From positions 1-15,160 of the forward strand of contig RCNN01000368.1 in NCBI GenBank assembly GCA_003667245.1: a stretch of 15,160 nucleotides of DNA. Direction: 5' to 3'. Below are positions 1 through 9,109 of the stretch, in pieces; within the stretch, counting starts at the first letter, position 1; each line of letters opens with the position of its first letter. The DNA comes from Heterostelium multicystogenum. Its lineage: Eukaryota > Evosea > Eumycetozoa > Acytosteliales > Acytosteliaceae. The notes beneath the pieces are model-generated. The model was not told the DNA's origin. It was given only the letters and a program-made list of their open reading frames with translations, and made no database searches. The translations under genes and the position numbers were made by a program.

Positions 1-425
1 TTTTACCAGCAGTCGGTGTGCCAGGTTCAACATTTTATTATTACCCTCAACTTTTCAGTTATCAAATGCAACTGGTGCAGGACAATTTGCATATGTTGTC
101 TATTATATAGTTAATCAATCCAAGTACAGTACGTAGTATAGCATATATTTAAGCCCATGAATGATTTACTAACATTTGTTTCTAACAGTGTATTCCAAAA
201 CTTTTGCAAACTATGAACCTGGAAACTACACAATACAATTCTCTTTTTCTACCAAAAAACAATGGTTCATTCCCCTTGGGAAATTACCCAGTGGAGTTAT
301 GTAAGTATATGTAGCTCTTTTACATTGACACTTGATATTAATGTTTGTTATTCTTAGTTATGTGTGCATCTGAATGTGGTACACACACACCCGTACAGTG
401 TGGCACTCAATCAGTCTGCTTCTAG
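1..425 (+). CDS. 3' end of an unidentified, probably secreted protein with cysteine-rich C-terminus
   Basis: I do not recognise the family. Three exons can be followed: 1-128, 189-300 and 358-425 (stop TAG 423-425). The introns are 129-188 (starts GTACGT, ends TTCTAACAG, with a TACTAAC element) and 301-357 (GTAAGT...TTCTTAG). Readable pieces are PAVGVPGSTFYYYPQLF, then SNATGAGQFAYVVYY, then SKTFANYEPGNYTIQFSF, then MCASECGTHTPVQCGTQSVCF at the end. Two single-base slips must be assumed: the T4 run at 52-55 one base short and the A6 run at 254-259 one base long. With these the frame runs through both splice sites in phase. The protein is rich in Tyr/Thr/Gly with alternating hydrophobics, suggesting beta structure. 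Four closely spaced cysteines at the C-terminus suggest an extracytoplasmic protein. The start lies outside the window. The exon model is inference. Confidence 0.5.
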
Positions 426-802
426 TGGAGTTTAATCTAAAGGATCCATCAAAAGTAAATGAGAAACATTTAGTAAACTCATTTGTCGAGGCCCAAACCG
501 TACTTCCACATCCTATGATCTTGAAGATGGAGTAGATCACTAGATCATTTATCAACAACAAACATAATTCATAGCAATCTATTTTATTTGTATTATTTCC
601 TTTCCCACTCATCATCATTCAACAAGCACTTTCATATTATTACCCCTCTTTGTATAAAATAAATTCTTCTTATGTTATTATTTGCAGTTTGATTTAGTTG
701 ACTCTCTTTAAAGAAGGAGTCGATCCTTTAGACAATAAAGAGGTCTAAATCAGCCAAGCAAATCGATTTCAAATACATCTAATCTATTGAATCAATAGTC
801 TT
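426..802. other. Convergent intergenic region, no gene seen
   Basis: This stretch separates two genes that end towards each other (the + strand gene stopping at 425 and cyclin C stopping at 803), so it should hold both 3' UTRs and polyadenylation regions. The only structure seen is an imperfect inverted repeat at 700-721, in which GACTC and GAGTC flank the palindrome TCTTTAAAGA with a 2-nt bulge. Open frames here are short, and I see no family signature in them. Confidence 0.5.
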
Positions 803-1921
803 TTATTTTCTAACTGGTGGGGTTGGTGCGGGAGGAGTCGTACTTGTAACTCTGATCGGTAGTTTTCGCATAAATCGCTTCTGGTGACTCTGCAGGGGTG
901 ATCATTACTCTGTCCAAACTCATAGTAATCCAATAATTCTTTTTGCAACGTCCCAAACCTAAAGTTGTTGAATAGAACATGATCAATATCATCATATCAA
1001 GCGTTGAAAATGAATGTTTGCTCTGCAAATATGTACCTCTTTCATATCTACATTTAAATCTGAAAACCATTGCTTTAAATCTTTCTTTTTGATAAAGGCA
1101 ACTAAATATATACAACCAAGGGCAATGACATAGGGCGGGTATAGCAATGACACGTCTGTCTTGTAGGAGTCATTGACAACGCCCCAAACTGAATCTAAAC
1201 AATCTAATCCACAATTTTGTAAATACCTAAGCAAGTGATAGCGAGGTCCATTTGTTAGTTGAGACTTGAGAATTGGAAGATTATGTAGCCAATCTTTGTT
1301 AGGTCGGTTGATAGTTACGTAGGTAAACTCTTGTAGGGATGATATATAATAAGTTCGAAATTTAGCTCTTCAAGTACATAGAATTCACATTCTAGAATAT
1401 CGTTCATCGTGAAGTTATAGGTATTGTCAATCTCTTTCATTTTAATTGCACACTTTTTGGCTTGAGTAATACACTCCTCTACTTTTGACGACAGATATAA
1501 GCATGTCGTTGCAATTAACCTTGGTTCACAATCTACAAAACTATTTCTATTGACAGTTCCTTGATGTTAGGACTATAAAGAACACATATCGATATGGAGC
1601 TAATACATACTTTAAATAGAATCTTTTAAAATATACTATGGCGGTTGCAATAGCTCTCTGTCTAATTTTCAAAGTTGATCCTAATAGATGAATCACTGAC
1701 ACACCGAGGTTAGTTACCACTCTATTGTATCAAGATCAAAGGGAATTGCATGGCTGCTAGCTTGACAATGAGACAGACTTACATTTACAATAGTGTATCT
1801 TTAATCTCTTAAGTTCAGTTGGTGTAATATACTGTTTATCTTTTGCATTTGCATTTTCTATCTTTGCTTTATCTAATATCCATGATTTCCAATGTGTTGA
1901 ATCCCAAAAGTTGGCAGCCAT
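803..1921 (-). CDS. cycC: Cyclin C (Mediator kinase-module cyclin)
   Basis: Cyclin C partners CDK8 in the Mediator kinase module in the nucleus. Five exons fit: 1921-1783, 1695-1611, 1546-1319, 1226-1037 and 958-803, all with GT-AG introns of 87, 64, 92 and 78 nt and matching phases. The start [18 protein letters not shown] closely resembles the animal cyclin C N-terminus. The cyclin box follows ([20 protein letters not shown], then [10 protein letters not shown], then [22 protein letters not shown]). The second cyclin fold carries [20 protein letters not shown] and [12 protein letters not shown]. The last exon needs two compensating slips: the 5-T run at 940-944 one base long and the 4-G run at 895-898 one base short. 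Between them it reads [17 protein letters not shown]. The tail then continues as [18 protein letters not shown] to TAA at 805-803. Total is about 265 residues, near the family's usual 255-285. Read literally, the protein would stop after 226 residues at 922-920. Confidence 0.93.
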
Positions 1922-2253
1922 CAAAGATATATAAATAAGAGTTCTATAAAAACAATATCAAAGATCTATGCTAAATATATATTAATATAGATATATAGTG
2001 TTGATCATCAATCAATCTATCCACCAAAAATGAATCAGGCAATCTCACACTTTACCTCCTTGGTTATTTTCACTTTTTTTTTTGAAATGCAGCAAATCAA
2101 AGAAATGAAAGCCCAATCATTATGATTGGTTTAAAACAAGAATATGCAAATTTCATTTAGGAAAGGCAAATCAGTGGAAGTTATAGTTTGAAGAAAAATG
2201 TTCAGCAACAACTATAGTTGACTCTGTTGTTGCCATCGCTCAATGATGCAATA
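1922..2253. other. Intergenic region upstream of cyclin C; near-perfect CCAAT palindrome
   Basis: This AT-rich stretch lies 5' of cyclin C and 3' of the receptor gene, both on the minus strand, so it should contain the cyclin C promoter. At 2113-2129 there is a 17-nt near-palindrome, CCAATCAT-T-ATGATTGG, placing CCAAT on both strands. A run of nine T lies just upstream of it. No gene or RNA gene was recognised. Confidence 0.4.
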
Positions 2254-3435
2254 TTATTTATTTAGAGAGGAATGTGATGCACTTTGATATCGTTGCGAGT
2301 CTTTGTCAGCGTTGCTATTATAATTTTGCTTCTGTTGTTCGATTGATTCATATTCGTGTCTCCAAAAGATTCGTCTGAAGATTGAGAATTTTCTGTATTG
2401 GTTTCGCAATTTCGATGACTGGAGATATATGATTCCGTTGAAAAATCCCTGTAGCATGAAAATACCACGCGCATAGATGTAGTAGATGTTGATGTCTTGG
2501 AAGTTTGGCTCTGGATCTTTGTTGTGTATTTGAACCTTGATTGATATAAACTCGTAGGTGTCCAGCACCAGCAGCATCAAGAAGCAAACTGAGAGTATGG
2601 ACGGATAGTAGATTACGCGCCATACAATACGCTTGGTGTTGATCATCTTTTCATTGGTGTAGAGCAGTGATCGCTTCGATTCGTAGGGTACAAGAGTACC
2701 TCCAACAATTTGGTATATGGTCACTATGAAAATAATCAAATTGAATATGGCTATTGATCCCAAATAAATGTTTCAATGACAAATCTAACGTCGTCGTTTG
2801 GATTCCTGTATCTACAACGGTCTCCATCGTCACCCAAATGAGTTCGGGTCAAGATGACAATTAAAATGGAAATGCCCCAGCATCCAATATGATACAGGAT
2901 GTTATTCTTTTGTAAATCTTTTGAAGGTGAAAAACATAAAAACAATAAGCTACAATGTAGTAATGAATAAGAAGAATATTAATATTCTGAATATATCTAT
3001 CTATTTCTCTATCCAGCTAAATTGTGCATACTTTATAGAAATGGCTAATGTCCAAAAGAAATTAGCTAAAATAGTAAATTGTACGATTGCTGCTTGTGTA
3101 AAGCAAAGTGGTGTAGATCCTAAATAGTTTATTCATAGTAGTCATTAGTATATTTGGTACATGCGTGGCAAGAGAGTATCGAGATTATACAATATATACT
3201 TACTTAATATATACAGAGATAGAGAAGGTGAGATAAAAGTTGGAAAAGTTGTTAAAATTGAAACAAGTATACAGAGAGTTGGCCATAATATAATATTGGA
3301 TACGCTTTTCCGTAGAACTGGAATCCAACAGTAATGTATAATGACTGTCATACAACCTAGAAACGATAATATATAACATAATAACACGAATATATTCGAT
3401 ATCATCGTTTCATAACTATGATTACTAAACACCAT
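2254..3435 (-). CDS. cAMP receptor-like (cAR/Crl-type) seven-helix G-protein-coupled receptor
   Basis: Predicted plasma-membrane GPCR. Exons are 3435-3204, 3119-3032 and 2949-2254, with introns of 84 and 82 nt (GTAAGT/TTTAG and GTATGC/TGTAG) and matching phases. Total is about 338 residues. Helix 1 is ISNIFVLLCYILSFLGCM and helix 2 begins ILWPTLCILVSILTTF. The second exon holds the helix 3 region with a cysteine and an aromatic FFWTLAISI motif, as in cAMP receptors. Helix 4 is YHIGCWGISILIVILT. A long polar extracellular segment with GDDGDRCRYRNPNDD follows. Helix 7 ends in the family-like FMLQGFFNGIIYLQSS. The C-terminal tail is short, Ser/Gln/Asn-rich and cytoplasmic, smaller than in the true cAMP receptors. 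One frame break lies around 2759-2790; one extra base in the A3 run at 2762-2764 joins the halves as ETFILGSIAIF. The ligand cannot be predicted. A sequence error is more likely than a pseudogene because all helices are intact. Confidence 0.85.
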
Positions 3436-3798
3436 GGTTTGACGGCTAATTGGGTAGCTTCTGCTACTTTTTAAGAAGACTGTACTACTACTATTGTATT
3501 GAAATGCTTATAATTATTATTATTATTATGTTTATTATTAAATGAATGATTACGTTTCTTATATATAAATATTATCATTAAAATGTTTCATGCTACTTTT
3601 ACTTTATTGAGTTTGCAAACGATGATGGATTTAAGGTGAGTAATTAGATTTAGTTTTGCAGTGGGATGTAGTTTTAAGTAGTAGTGTGGTGGTGATCAGA
3701 AATTTTCTCACCAACTTGTAATAAATTTTCGTAACTGTAATTTTTTCAATTTAAAAATCATTTTATTTTGGCTCAAAAATACCGCAATTGTTAGTGCT
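3436..3798. other. Intergenic: receptor promoter and zuotin 3' region
   Basis: About 360 nt of AT-rich DNA between two minus-strand genes. It contains a short ATT microsatellite near 3515-3540 and nothing that reads as an exon or RNA gene. The half next to 3436 should carry the receptor promoter, and the half next to 3798 the zuotin 3' UTR. Confidence 0.4.
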
Positions 3799-5672
3799 TT
3801 ATTTTGATTTGTAAAGAGTGACCAAGTATTTGTAACGGGCAACACACTCTTTCTTTGATTTTGGTTCCAACATTCTTTGCAATTTGGTCCCATCTGTCTG
3901 TGAGTGATTTGTCAAACTTTTGCAATCCTTCTTCGAGCAACTTTTGCTCTTCGACACTCCACTGCTCTTCCTTTTTCTTTTCTTCTTTTGGTGCTGCTGC
4001 TGGGGCAGCGGCTGGAGAAGCTGTGGCGGTTGCTGCTGCCTTGAGGGCAACAGCGGCTGGTGCTGTTGGGTCGATCTCTTGTCTAGTTGTGAGATCAGAT
4101 GCAATTGGCTTGTCACCAACCTTTGTTTTGAATTTCTCGTAGGCAGAAGTTGTTTGGACGACTGGCTTGGCGAATGCTTTGGTTGGTTGTGCCTCCTTGG
4201 CTTTGTTGATAACCTCTTTGAGGGTACGGGTTGGAATCATTGTGGCAATACTCTCCCATCTGTTTTTGACAACCTGCTGGGAACTTCTGGATGGCTTTAG
4301 CCAACTGTGAAAGCTCGTCGTCAGACCAAAGTCTGTCATTTTGAATCTCCTCTTGCTTGGCTTTTTTGCTGTCATTTGAAATTCTCTCACGTTCTTTCTT
4401 GTCTGCTTGGAGGGCATCAAACTTTGATTTGAAAGATTGACGCTTCTTCTCGCTGTCAGCAGCCATTGTAGTAAGTTCTTGAGTGTACTCTACTAAGTCC
4501 AAGTGGGAGAGTTCAGCACAGATAAACTCGACCTCTTCAATGGAGGGTGGTGATGGCATATATAATGGTTCTGGTGGACCATAGCATAGCTTACGGAAAG
4601 CATTCTTGGCACGATTGATAATCTTTGTTTCTTCCTTCTTCTTATTCTTCTTCTCCAACTCCTCTTCCTTGATACGCTTCTCTTCCTCCTCACGACGTTG
4701 TTTTTCTTCGAGTTCTGCCCTCTCTTTCTCTTGTTGAATCTTCAATTTAGCATCGATCTTAGCTTGCTTAGCCTGTTGTCTTGCCTGCTCTTCATCACGT
4801 TGCTTCTTGATGATACGAGGATCTCTCTTGTAAGCCATATTTGCAAGCTCGTTGATACGAGCAGACTCGTCCTTTCTCAACTTAGAACGCTTCTTCTCAT
4901 TCTGCTTCTCCATCCAACGCTTTTCATCACGAGACTCTGCTTGCTCCAAATCATAGTCGTCATCAAAAGAAAAGTCTCTCCATGATTTGAAACCCCACCA
5001 AAAGTCGTAGAACTTAACAACTTTTTCGTAAGGGGTTTCCATGTTTCCAAGTTTAGGAGCAGGCTGGATGCTTGACCAACGAGAGTTCATCTCGAACACT
5101 GGTTCGAATACCTTGAAGAAATCACCACGATCTGCTTCGTAGGGAGTTGGCAAAGAGTCATCGAATGGCTCCTTTGAATCGTAGGCTCTTCTCTTCTTGG
5201 CATCACTCAGGACATCGTATGCCTTCTGAAGTGTCTTGAAGGCTTCATCGCTTCCACCTTCGTTCTTATCAGGATGGCAAATCAAGATCATCTTTTTGTA
5301 TGCCAACTTGATATCGTTCTCAGTGGCACGCCAACGGAGATGACCGAGTCCCATGATTTCGTAGTGATCGATATCCTTTAACCAATCCTTTGACTTACTC
5401 TTGTACTTCTCTTTCAAAGCCTCAAAGTGTTCGTCAGAGACGTTGTCCTCTTCTTCGGAGCCATCGGAGGCCTGATTGGTCTCTTCATAGACACCAGTGT
5501 CATGTTCCTTACGCTGTAGCTTCTTCCACACGAATTCGAAACCCTTACCTACAGGGTCGACAGCTCTGATGCAAGGCCAACCACCCAAGCTAGAATAGTA
5601 GAACTCTCTAACTTGATCGCCTTCCTTCCAGTAATCGGCGGAAGGTGAACCTACTGATACAACTAATTCCAT
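3799..5672 (-). CDS. dnajc2: Zuotin / DNAJC2 (ribosome-associated J-domain co-chaperone, MPP11/ZRF1)
   Basis: Zuotin is the J-protein of the ribosome-associated complex; it stimulates Hsp70 on nascent chains, and family members also act in the nucleus. No intron is evident. From Met at 5672: an N-terminal segment, the J domain at about residues 102-166 (DHYEIMGLG, then HPDKNEGG with the catalytic HPD at 133-135), then the zuotin homology region and a highly charged coiled coil (about 245-350). Two SANT/Myb-like domains follow, beginning DRLWSDDELSQLAKAI and EEQWSVEEQKLLEEGL, separated by an Ala/Pro-rich linker. Two single-base slips interrupt it: the 5-T run at 4263-4267 (after FPAG, family pattern FPAG-xxx-RWE) and the 4-T run at 3859-3862 (after NVGTK). 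Both are one base too long. Correction gives about 623 residues ending KECVARYKYLVTLYKSK, stop 3801-3799, matching the human length of about 621. Confidence 0.95.
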
Positions 5673-5920
5673 TTTGTAATATTATTGTTCAAAGTTGAAT
5701 GAGATCAGTGTGAAAAAAACGAACCACCCAAATTGGTTTCGTTTTATTTAGTTAATATTTTCAAAAAATCAATTATATTTTTTCCAATTATCATTTGGGG
5801 ATGTTGAAACTGCTTGGCATTTTATTTAAAAAGATAGGATGAATGTATATTTATACATAGTAAAATGTTTAAATAAAATGGATGACTTGATGTGAATGAT
5901 TTCTATTGATTATTGATCAA
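5673..5920. promoter_or_regulatory. Upstream region of zuotin (probable promoter)
   Basis: About 250 nt of AT-rich DNA between the zuotin start codon and the stop of the next minus-strand gene. It must hold the zuotin promoter and the 3' UTR of the 85-residue gene. No specific factor site could be named. Confidence 0.35.
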
Positions 5921-6259
5921 TTAAGCAGTCCATACTTTGATAGTAGTTGAACCGATGTTGGTTACTTTCAAACGTCCACCTCCAAATGATCTGCTGAAGG
6001 ATGTATTAGCATTTGGTCCGAGTGAGTTGTCCTCATCTGGAGAGACACCAGCTTGCATTCTGACTCTTCCTTCTCTGTTGTCAAGGTTTTGTACATGTAC
6101 TTGAGTTGATCTTGGCCAAGCCCAGGTTGGAATACCACTGTGGTTTTCTCCTGGTCTATTAATTAATAATTCAAAATTTTATTAATATTACAAAACTATT
6201 TATCAAAAGTCCTTGTTCAATTCGATTTAATAATACCTTAATGTCCATGGTCCTGCCAT
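5921..6259 (-). CDS. Small two-exon protein, 85 residues, function unknown
   Basis: I do not recognise the family. Exon 1 is only 23 nt (6259-6237) and encodes MAGPWTL plus two bases of the next codon. An 81-nt intron (6236-6156, GTATTA...TTAATAG) follows, then exon 2 at 6155-5921. Splicing is in phase and gives 85 residues with stop TAA at 5923-5921. Readable landmarks are RPGENHSGIPTWAWPRSTQ, then VHVQNLDNREGRVRMQAG, then SFGGGRLKVTNIGSTTIKVW near the end. There is no signal peptide, membrane segment or cysteine. The pattern of short alternating hydrophobic strands (VHVQNL, RVRMQAG, RLKVTNIG, TIKVW) and three tryptophans suggests a small beta-sandwich, perhaps a binding or lectin-like fold. 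C/G-ending codons and perfect frame integrity support a real, well expressed gene. Function is open. Confidence 0.8.
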
Positions 6260-6336
6260 TGTTGAATTTTTAGATTATAGTTTGTTTAAAAAAAATAAAG
6301 TTTAAAGAAGTTGATTGATGTTTGTTACTTAATTTG

Positions 6337-6861
6337 ATGTGGAAATTGAGGAAAATGCTTACCTATTTATAGTGAATTTGCCTCAAAAACATTGGGATCT
6401 TAGAGATGATCTTAAATCTTTTTGTTTTATCTCACCAATTGAAAATAGAATACAAATACATATATGTTTAAAGTAATTACATGTAAAAACTCACCCAATA
6501 TTTTCCCCCAAAGCTATACAAAATGATATATATATATATTTGTATAATCAATAATGAATGACATCTTTTATTAAAAGATGATGTAATATATATTTAGGAA
6601 TAAACGTTATTTCTTTAGTGGTTTCACGAGAGTATATTTATTAAAAAAGGAATTCATACATGATATGTTTCACCACCAATGTTGGTATAATCAATTGAAA
6701 TTGATAGGAATCCACTGTTTATTGTCATATTTAGGTAATGCAAATGTAACTGTTCATGCATGGAACATGTGAAACTAATTCAAACTCAAGATGATTGGAA
6801 TTCAAAATCATTCTTGATAAACCAATTTGATAGTTTATTAGTCGATCTGGAGCACCAGTAA
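6337..6861 (+). CDS. Candidate two-exon gene with RRM-like outline
   Basis: No single open frame shows this gene. Exon 1 ends at 6472 and reads ENAYLFIVNLPQKHWDLRDD, then LKSFCFISPIENRIQIHICL. An intron 6473-6597 (GTAATT...ATTTAG, 125 nt) joins it in phase to exon 2, reading NKRYFFSGFTRVYLLKKEF and then NQLKLIGIHCLLSYLGNANV. One slip (GG at 6762-6763 one base short) links this to HAWEHVKLIQTQDDWNSKSF and a stop TAA at 6859-6861. A start at ATG 6337 needs one more A in the run 6342-6344. The order LFIVNLP (RNP2-like), helix, strand, FFSGFTRVYL (RNP1-like), helix, strand resembles an RNA-recognition motif. That assignment is inference. It would be divergent from the 85-residue gene, with only about 77 nt between the start codons, and convergent with the Deg protease gene. 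Confidence 0.45.
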
Positions 6862-6932
6862 GTTTAAAAAAAGTAAATAAATACTATTATTATTATAAAT
6901 ATATATATATATTTGATGTATCATAATTAATT

Positions 6933-8729
6933 CTATTTCTTTAATAAATCTTCTGATCTATCACTTGGAATTGCATGCTGTTTCATAATTCTAAGGGTAG
7001 CTTCTTTTGCTTCTTCTCGATCCAATATTATTAAATATTCTATTTTATAATAATAATAGTAATAATACATATGATTAATAATAAGTTATATTGAAATGTC
7101 TTTTTATCTTATTATTTTAAAGATCTAAAGAGAATGACATAAGCTTAGATATAACATACCATTTGAAAGTGTAATTACTACATGTGGTTTGGTATTTTCC
7201 TCAATCAGTTGAACGAGGTGAGCTAAATTTTCAATTGGAGTACCATTTACTTTTCTAACTTCCGACAGTCCATAAGAACTGTATCCATGATTAACTTTGT
7301 CAATCAATATATGTGAAACAACTACTGTCTGTGAATTGGGCGATGTTATTTTTTCAATCTTTTCAAATACTCGTCTGTAGGTCTGTGCCAAATCTTCGGC
7401 AATTTCCAATAGGAAAGGATAGGTAACTGGTGTGAAAATGAAACCTGCATAACAGAAATAGCTTGGGCGCTTATCATAAGTTTGGTATGGAACTATTCTA
7501 TGTTGTGGAACCAGAGGAATTGATAAATCCATTGATTTTCCGTCACGGAATACTGTTACATCTATTTTATCACCAATAAAGTGTGATGATAGTAAATATT
7601 CATAATTGATTCTCTCACGTCTTCTGAAAGCAATCGATCCATCATTGGCGATGGCTACTCCATTAAGATGAGTGATGATATCATTACGACGCAAAATATC
7701 TTTAGCTTCTGAGAGTGGATGTACCTCATTGACCAAAATTCCAGTGAGATCCTTTGGTATTCCATAGTATGATTTTGGTACTGATTCCAATTGTTGTGCC
7801 ATCATACCAATCATTGGTTCACCTGTGAATTTTCCATTTCTTTCAATATCAGTTAAGAATCTATTGATTACTGGTGTGGGGATGATAAATCCAACGGAGC
7901 TGGCACCAGCAAGATTTTGGAAAGCAATACCAACAACACGGCCATCCATGAGTGCTGGTCCACCAGAGTTTCCAGGATTGATTGCCGCATCGATTTGAAT
8001 AGAGAGCAATCGACTCTCAGAGTGAGCATAGTGTTGGAGGTCTATTCTCGATACTACACCTTGTGTAATACAAATATTTGAACCTCCAGTGGGGAAACCA
8101 ACAACTGTAATGGTGTCCTGTAGCTCTGGAATCTCTCCAAACTCCAATGGGTCGATTCCTTCAAAGAATGTATCATCATCGACTGTCAACAATGCCAAAT
8201 CATATTCGTGAGCAATACCAAGTATACGCGCATGATATTTGTTTGGGTTACCAAACTTGGTCAACATGATGCTTGTTTGATCCGCAACGACATGTGCATT
8301 TGTAAGAATACGATTTCCAGAAATAACAAAGCCACTTCCAGTTACCTCACGCTGTGGTTTCATTTGCCATGGAATATAGTGGTTCGGCGAAGACAATACA
8401 GAGTATACTTTTACGACTGGATCCAAAAGTGGGTCTGAATTGCCTGGATTTATCTCGAAATATGCTGGTTTTGGCTCAAGTGGGGCAACTGGTTGTTCTG
8501 GCTGTGGTTTCTTTTGGATGAATGATGACTCTACTGTTTGAGAAAGTGGTTGCAACTCTTCTTTCTGTGCATCCAAACAATGCAAAGTTGTATCGACGGT
8601 CGATGAGCAATAGGATCTTCTCAAGTTGACAAAAGATGAAGTTGATCTACTGAATGATCTCACAAAAATTGAGAGAACCAACCCGAAAAACACCACTACC
8701 ACCACCATTACCCGAAAAACAAATACCAC
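6933..8729 (-). CDS. Deg/HtrA-family serine protease with PDZ domain (Deg9/Deg10-like)
   Basis: ATP-independent trypsin-fold protease. Exon 1 is 8729-7160 and exon 2 is 7039-6933, with a 120-nt intron (GTATGT...AAATAG) spliced in phase. Total is 558 residues and no frameshift. The triad is visible: His146 in ILTNAHVV, Asp177 in HEYDLALL, Ser255 in INPGNSGGPAL. A PDZ region (about 305-410) follows, with GILVNEVHPLSEAKDILRRN. A further C-terminal domain ends in ILDREEAKEATLRIMKQHAI, typical of the plant Deg9/10 group and encoded by the second exon. The N-terminus has a hydrophobic stretch (VMVVVVVFFGLVLSIF) followed by an Arg/Ser-rich segment (RSFSRSTSSFVNLRRSYCSS). It may be a mitochondrial presequence or signal anchor. 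The second Met (codon 8) is an alternative start. The role is probably organellar protein quality control. Confidence 0.94.
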
Positions 8730-8774
8730 CGACTCTATTCAAAGATCTTGAAATATTATTTATCATATTTATAC

Positions 8775-8797
8775 TATATATATATATATATATATAT
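8775..8797. repeat. TA dinucleotide microsatellite
   Basis: An uninterrupted run of alternating T and A about 23 nt long, just upstream of the Deg protease start. Shorter runs of the same kind occur near 6525-6540 and 6898-6913. Such repeats are common between dictyostelid genes. Confidence 0.85.
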
Positions 8798-9028
8798 GTT
8801 TATATCTCACTGTCTTTTATATGTATGTTTCTAAATATATTATTATTATTATTATTACTATTATTCAATATTATTATATCAACATTGATTGATATTATAT
8901 AGACTATACTTTTACTATTAAATGGTTTATTATCGATGATATTTTTTGTGGATATGAAGCAAGTAAAACAGTTATCTTATAAACTAATGATACTTTACTA
9001 ATGATATATAAATAATTTTACAACTACA

Positions 9029-9109
9029 CAAAGCAAAGTAACAATATATCTATGAATTATTAGTATTGCAATACTCTGTTGTAGTTTTGTGATGATTTGC
9101 TTTGCTTTG
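9029..9109. other. Inverted repeat enclosing a 14-nt perfect palindrome
   Basis: CAAAGCAAAG at 9029-9038 is the exact reverse complement of CTTTGCTTTG at 9100-9109. In the loop lies the perfect palindrome AGTATTGCAATACT (9062-9075). It lies between the Deg promoter region and the HSF 3' end. It could be a stem-loop RNA, a factor site or chance in AT-rich DNA. Confidence 0.35.

Noticed and set aside
358..618. Minus-strand 86-codon open frame
   Set aside because: It overlaps the last exon of the plus-strand gene and the convergent spacer and shows no domain or codon pattern of a gene.
920..922. TGA as the true end of cyclin C
   Set aside because: Conserved helix and proline-rich tail residues continue beyond it after run-length correction, and the full length then matches the family.
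3855..4300. Plus-strand open frames rich in Ser, Cys and Phe
   Set aside because: They are the antisense of the zuotin linker and SANT region; the minus strand has clear family motifs.
6736..6861. Minus-strand 43-codon open stretch (GAPDRLINYQIGLSRMILN)
   Set aside because: It lies opposite the plus-strand exon, which joins in phase to an upstream exon and a stop; the minus reading has no such support.
8654..8902. Plus-strand 82-codon frame
   Set aside because: It starts inside the antisense of the Deg protease N-terminus and runs through the TA microsatellite; its composition is repeat-driven.
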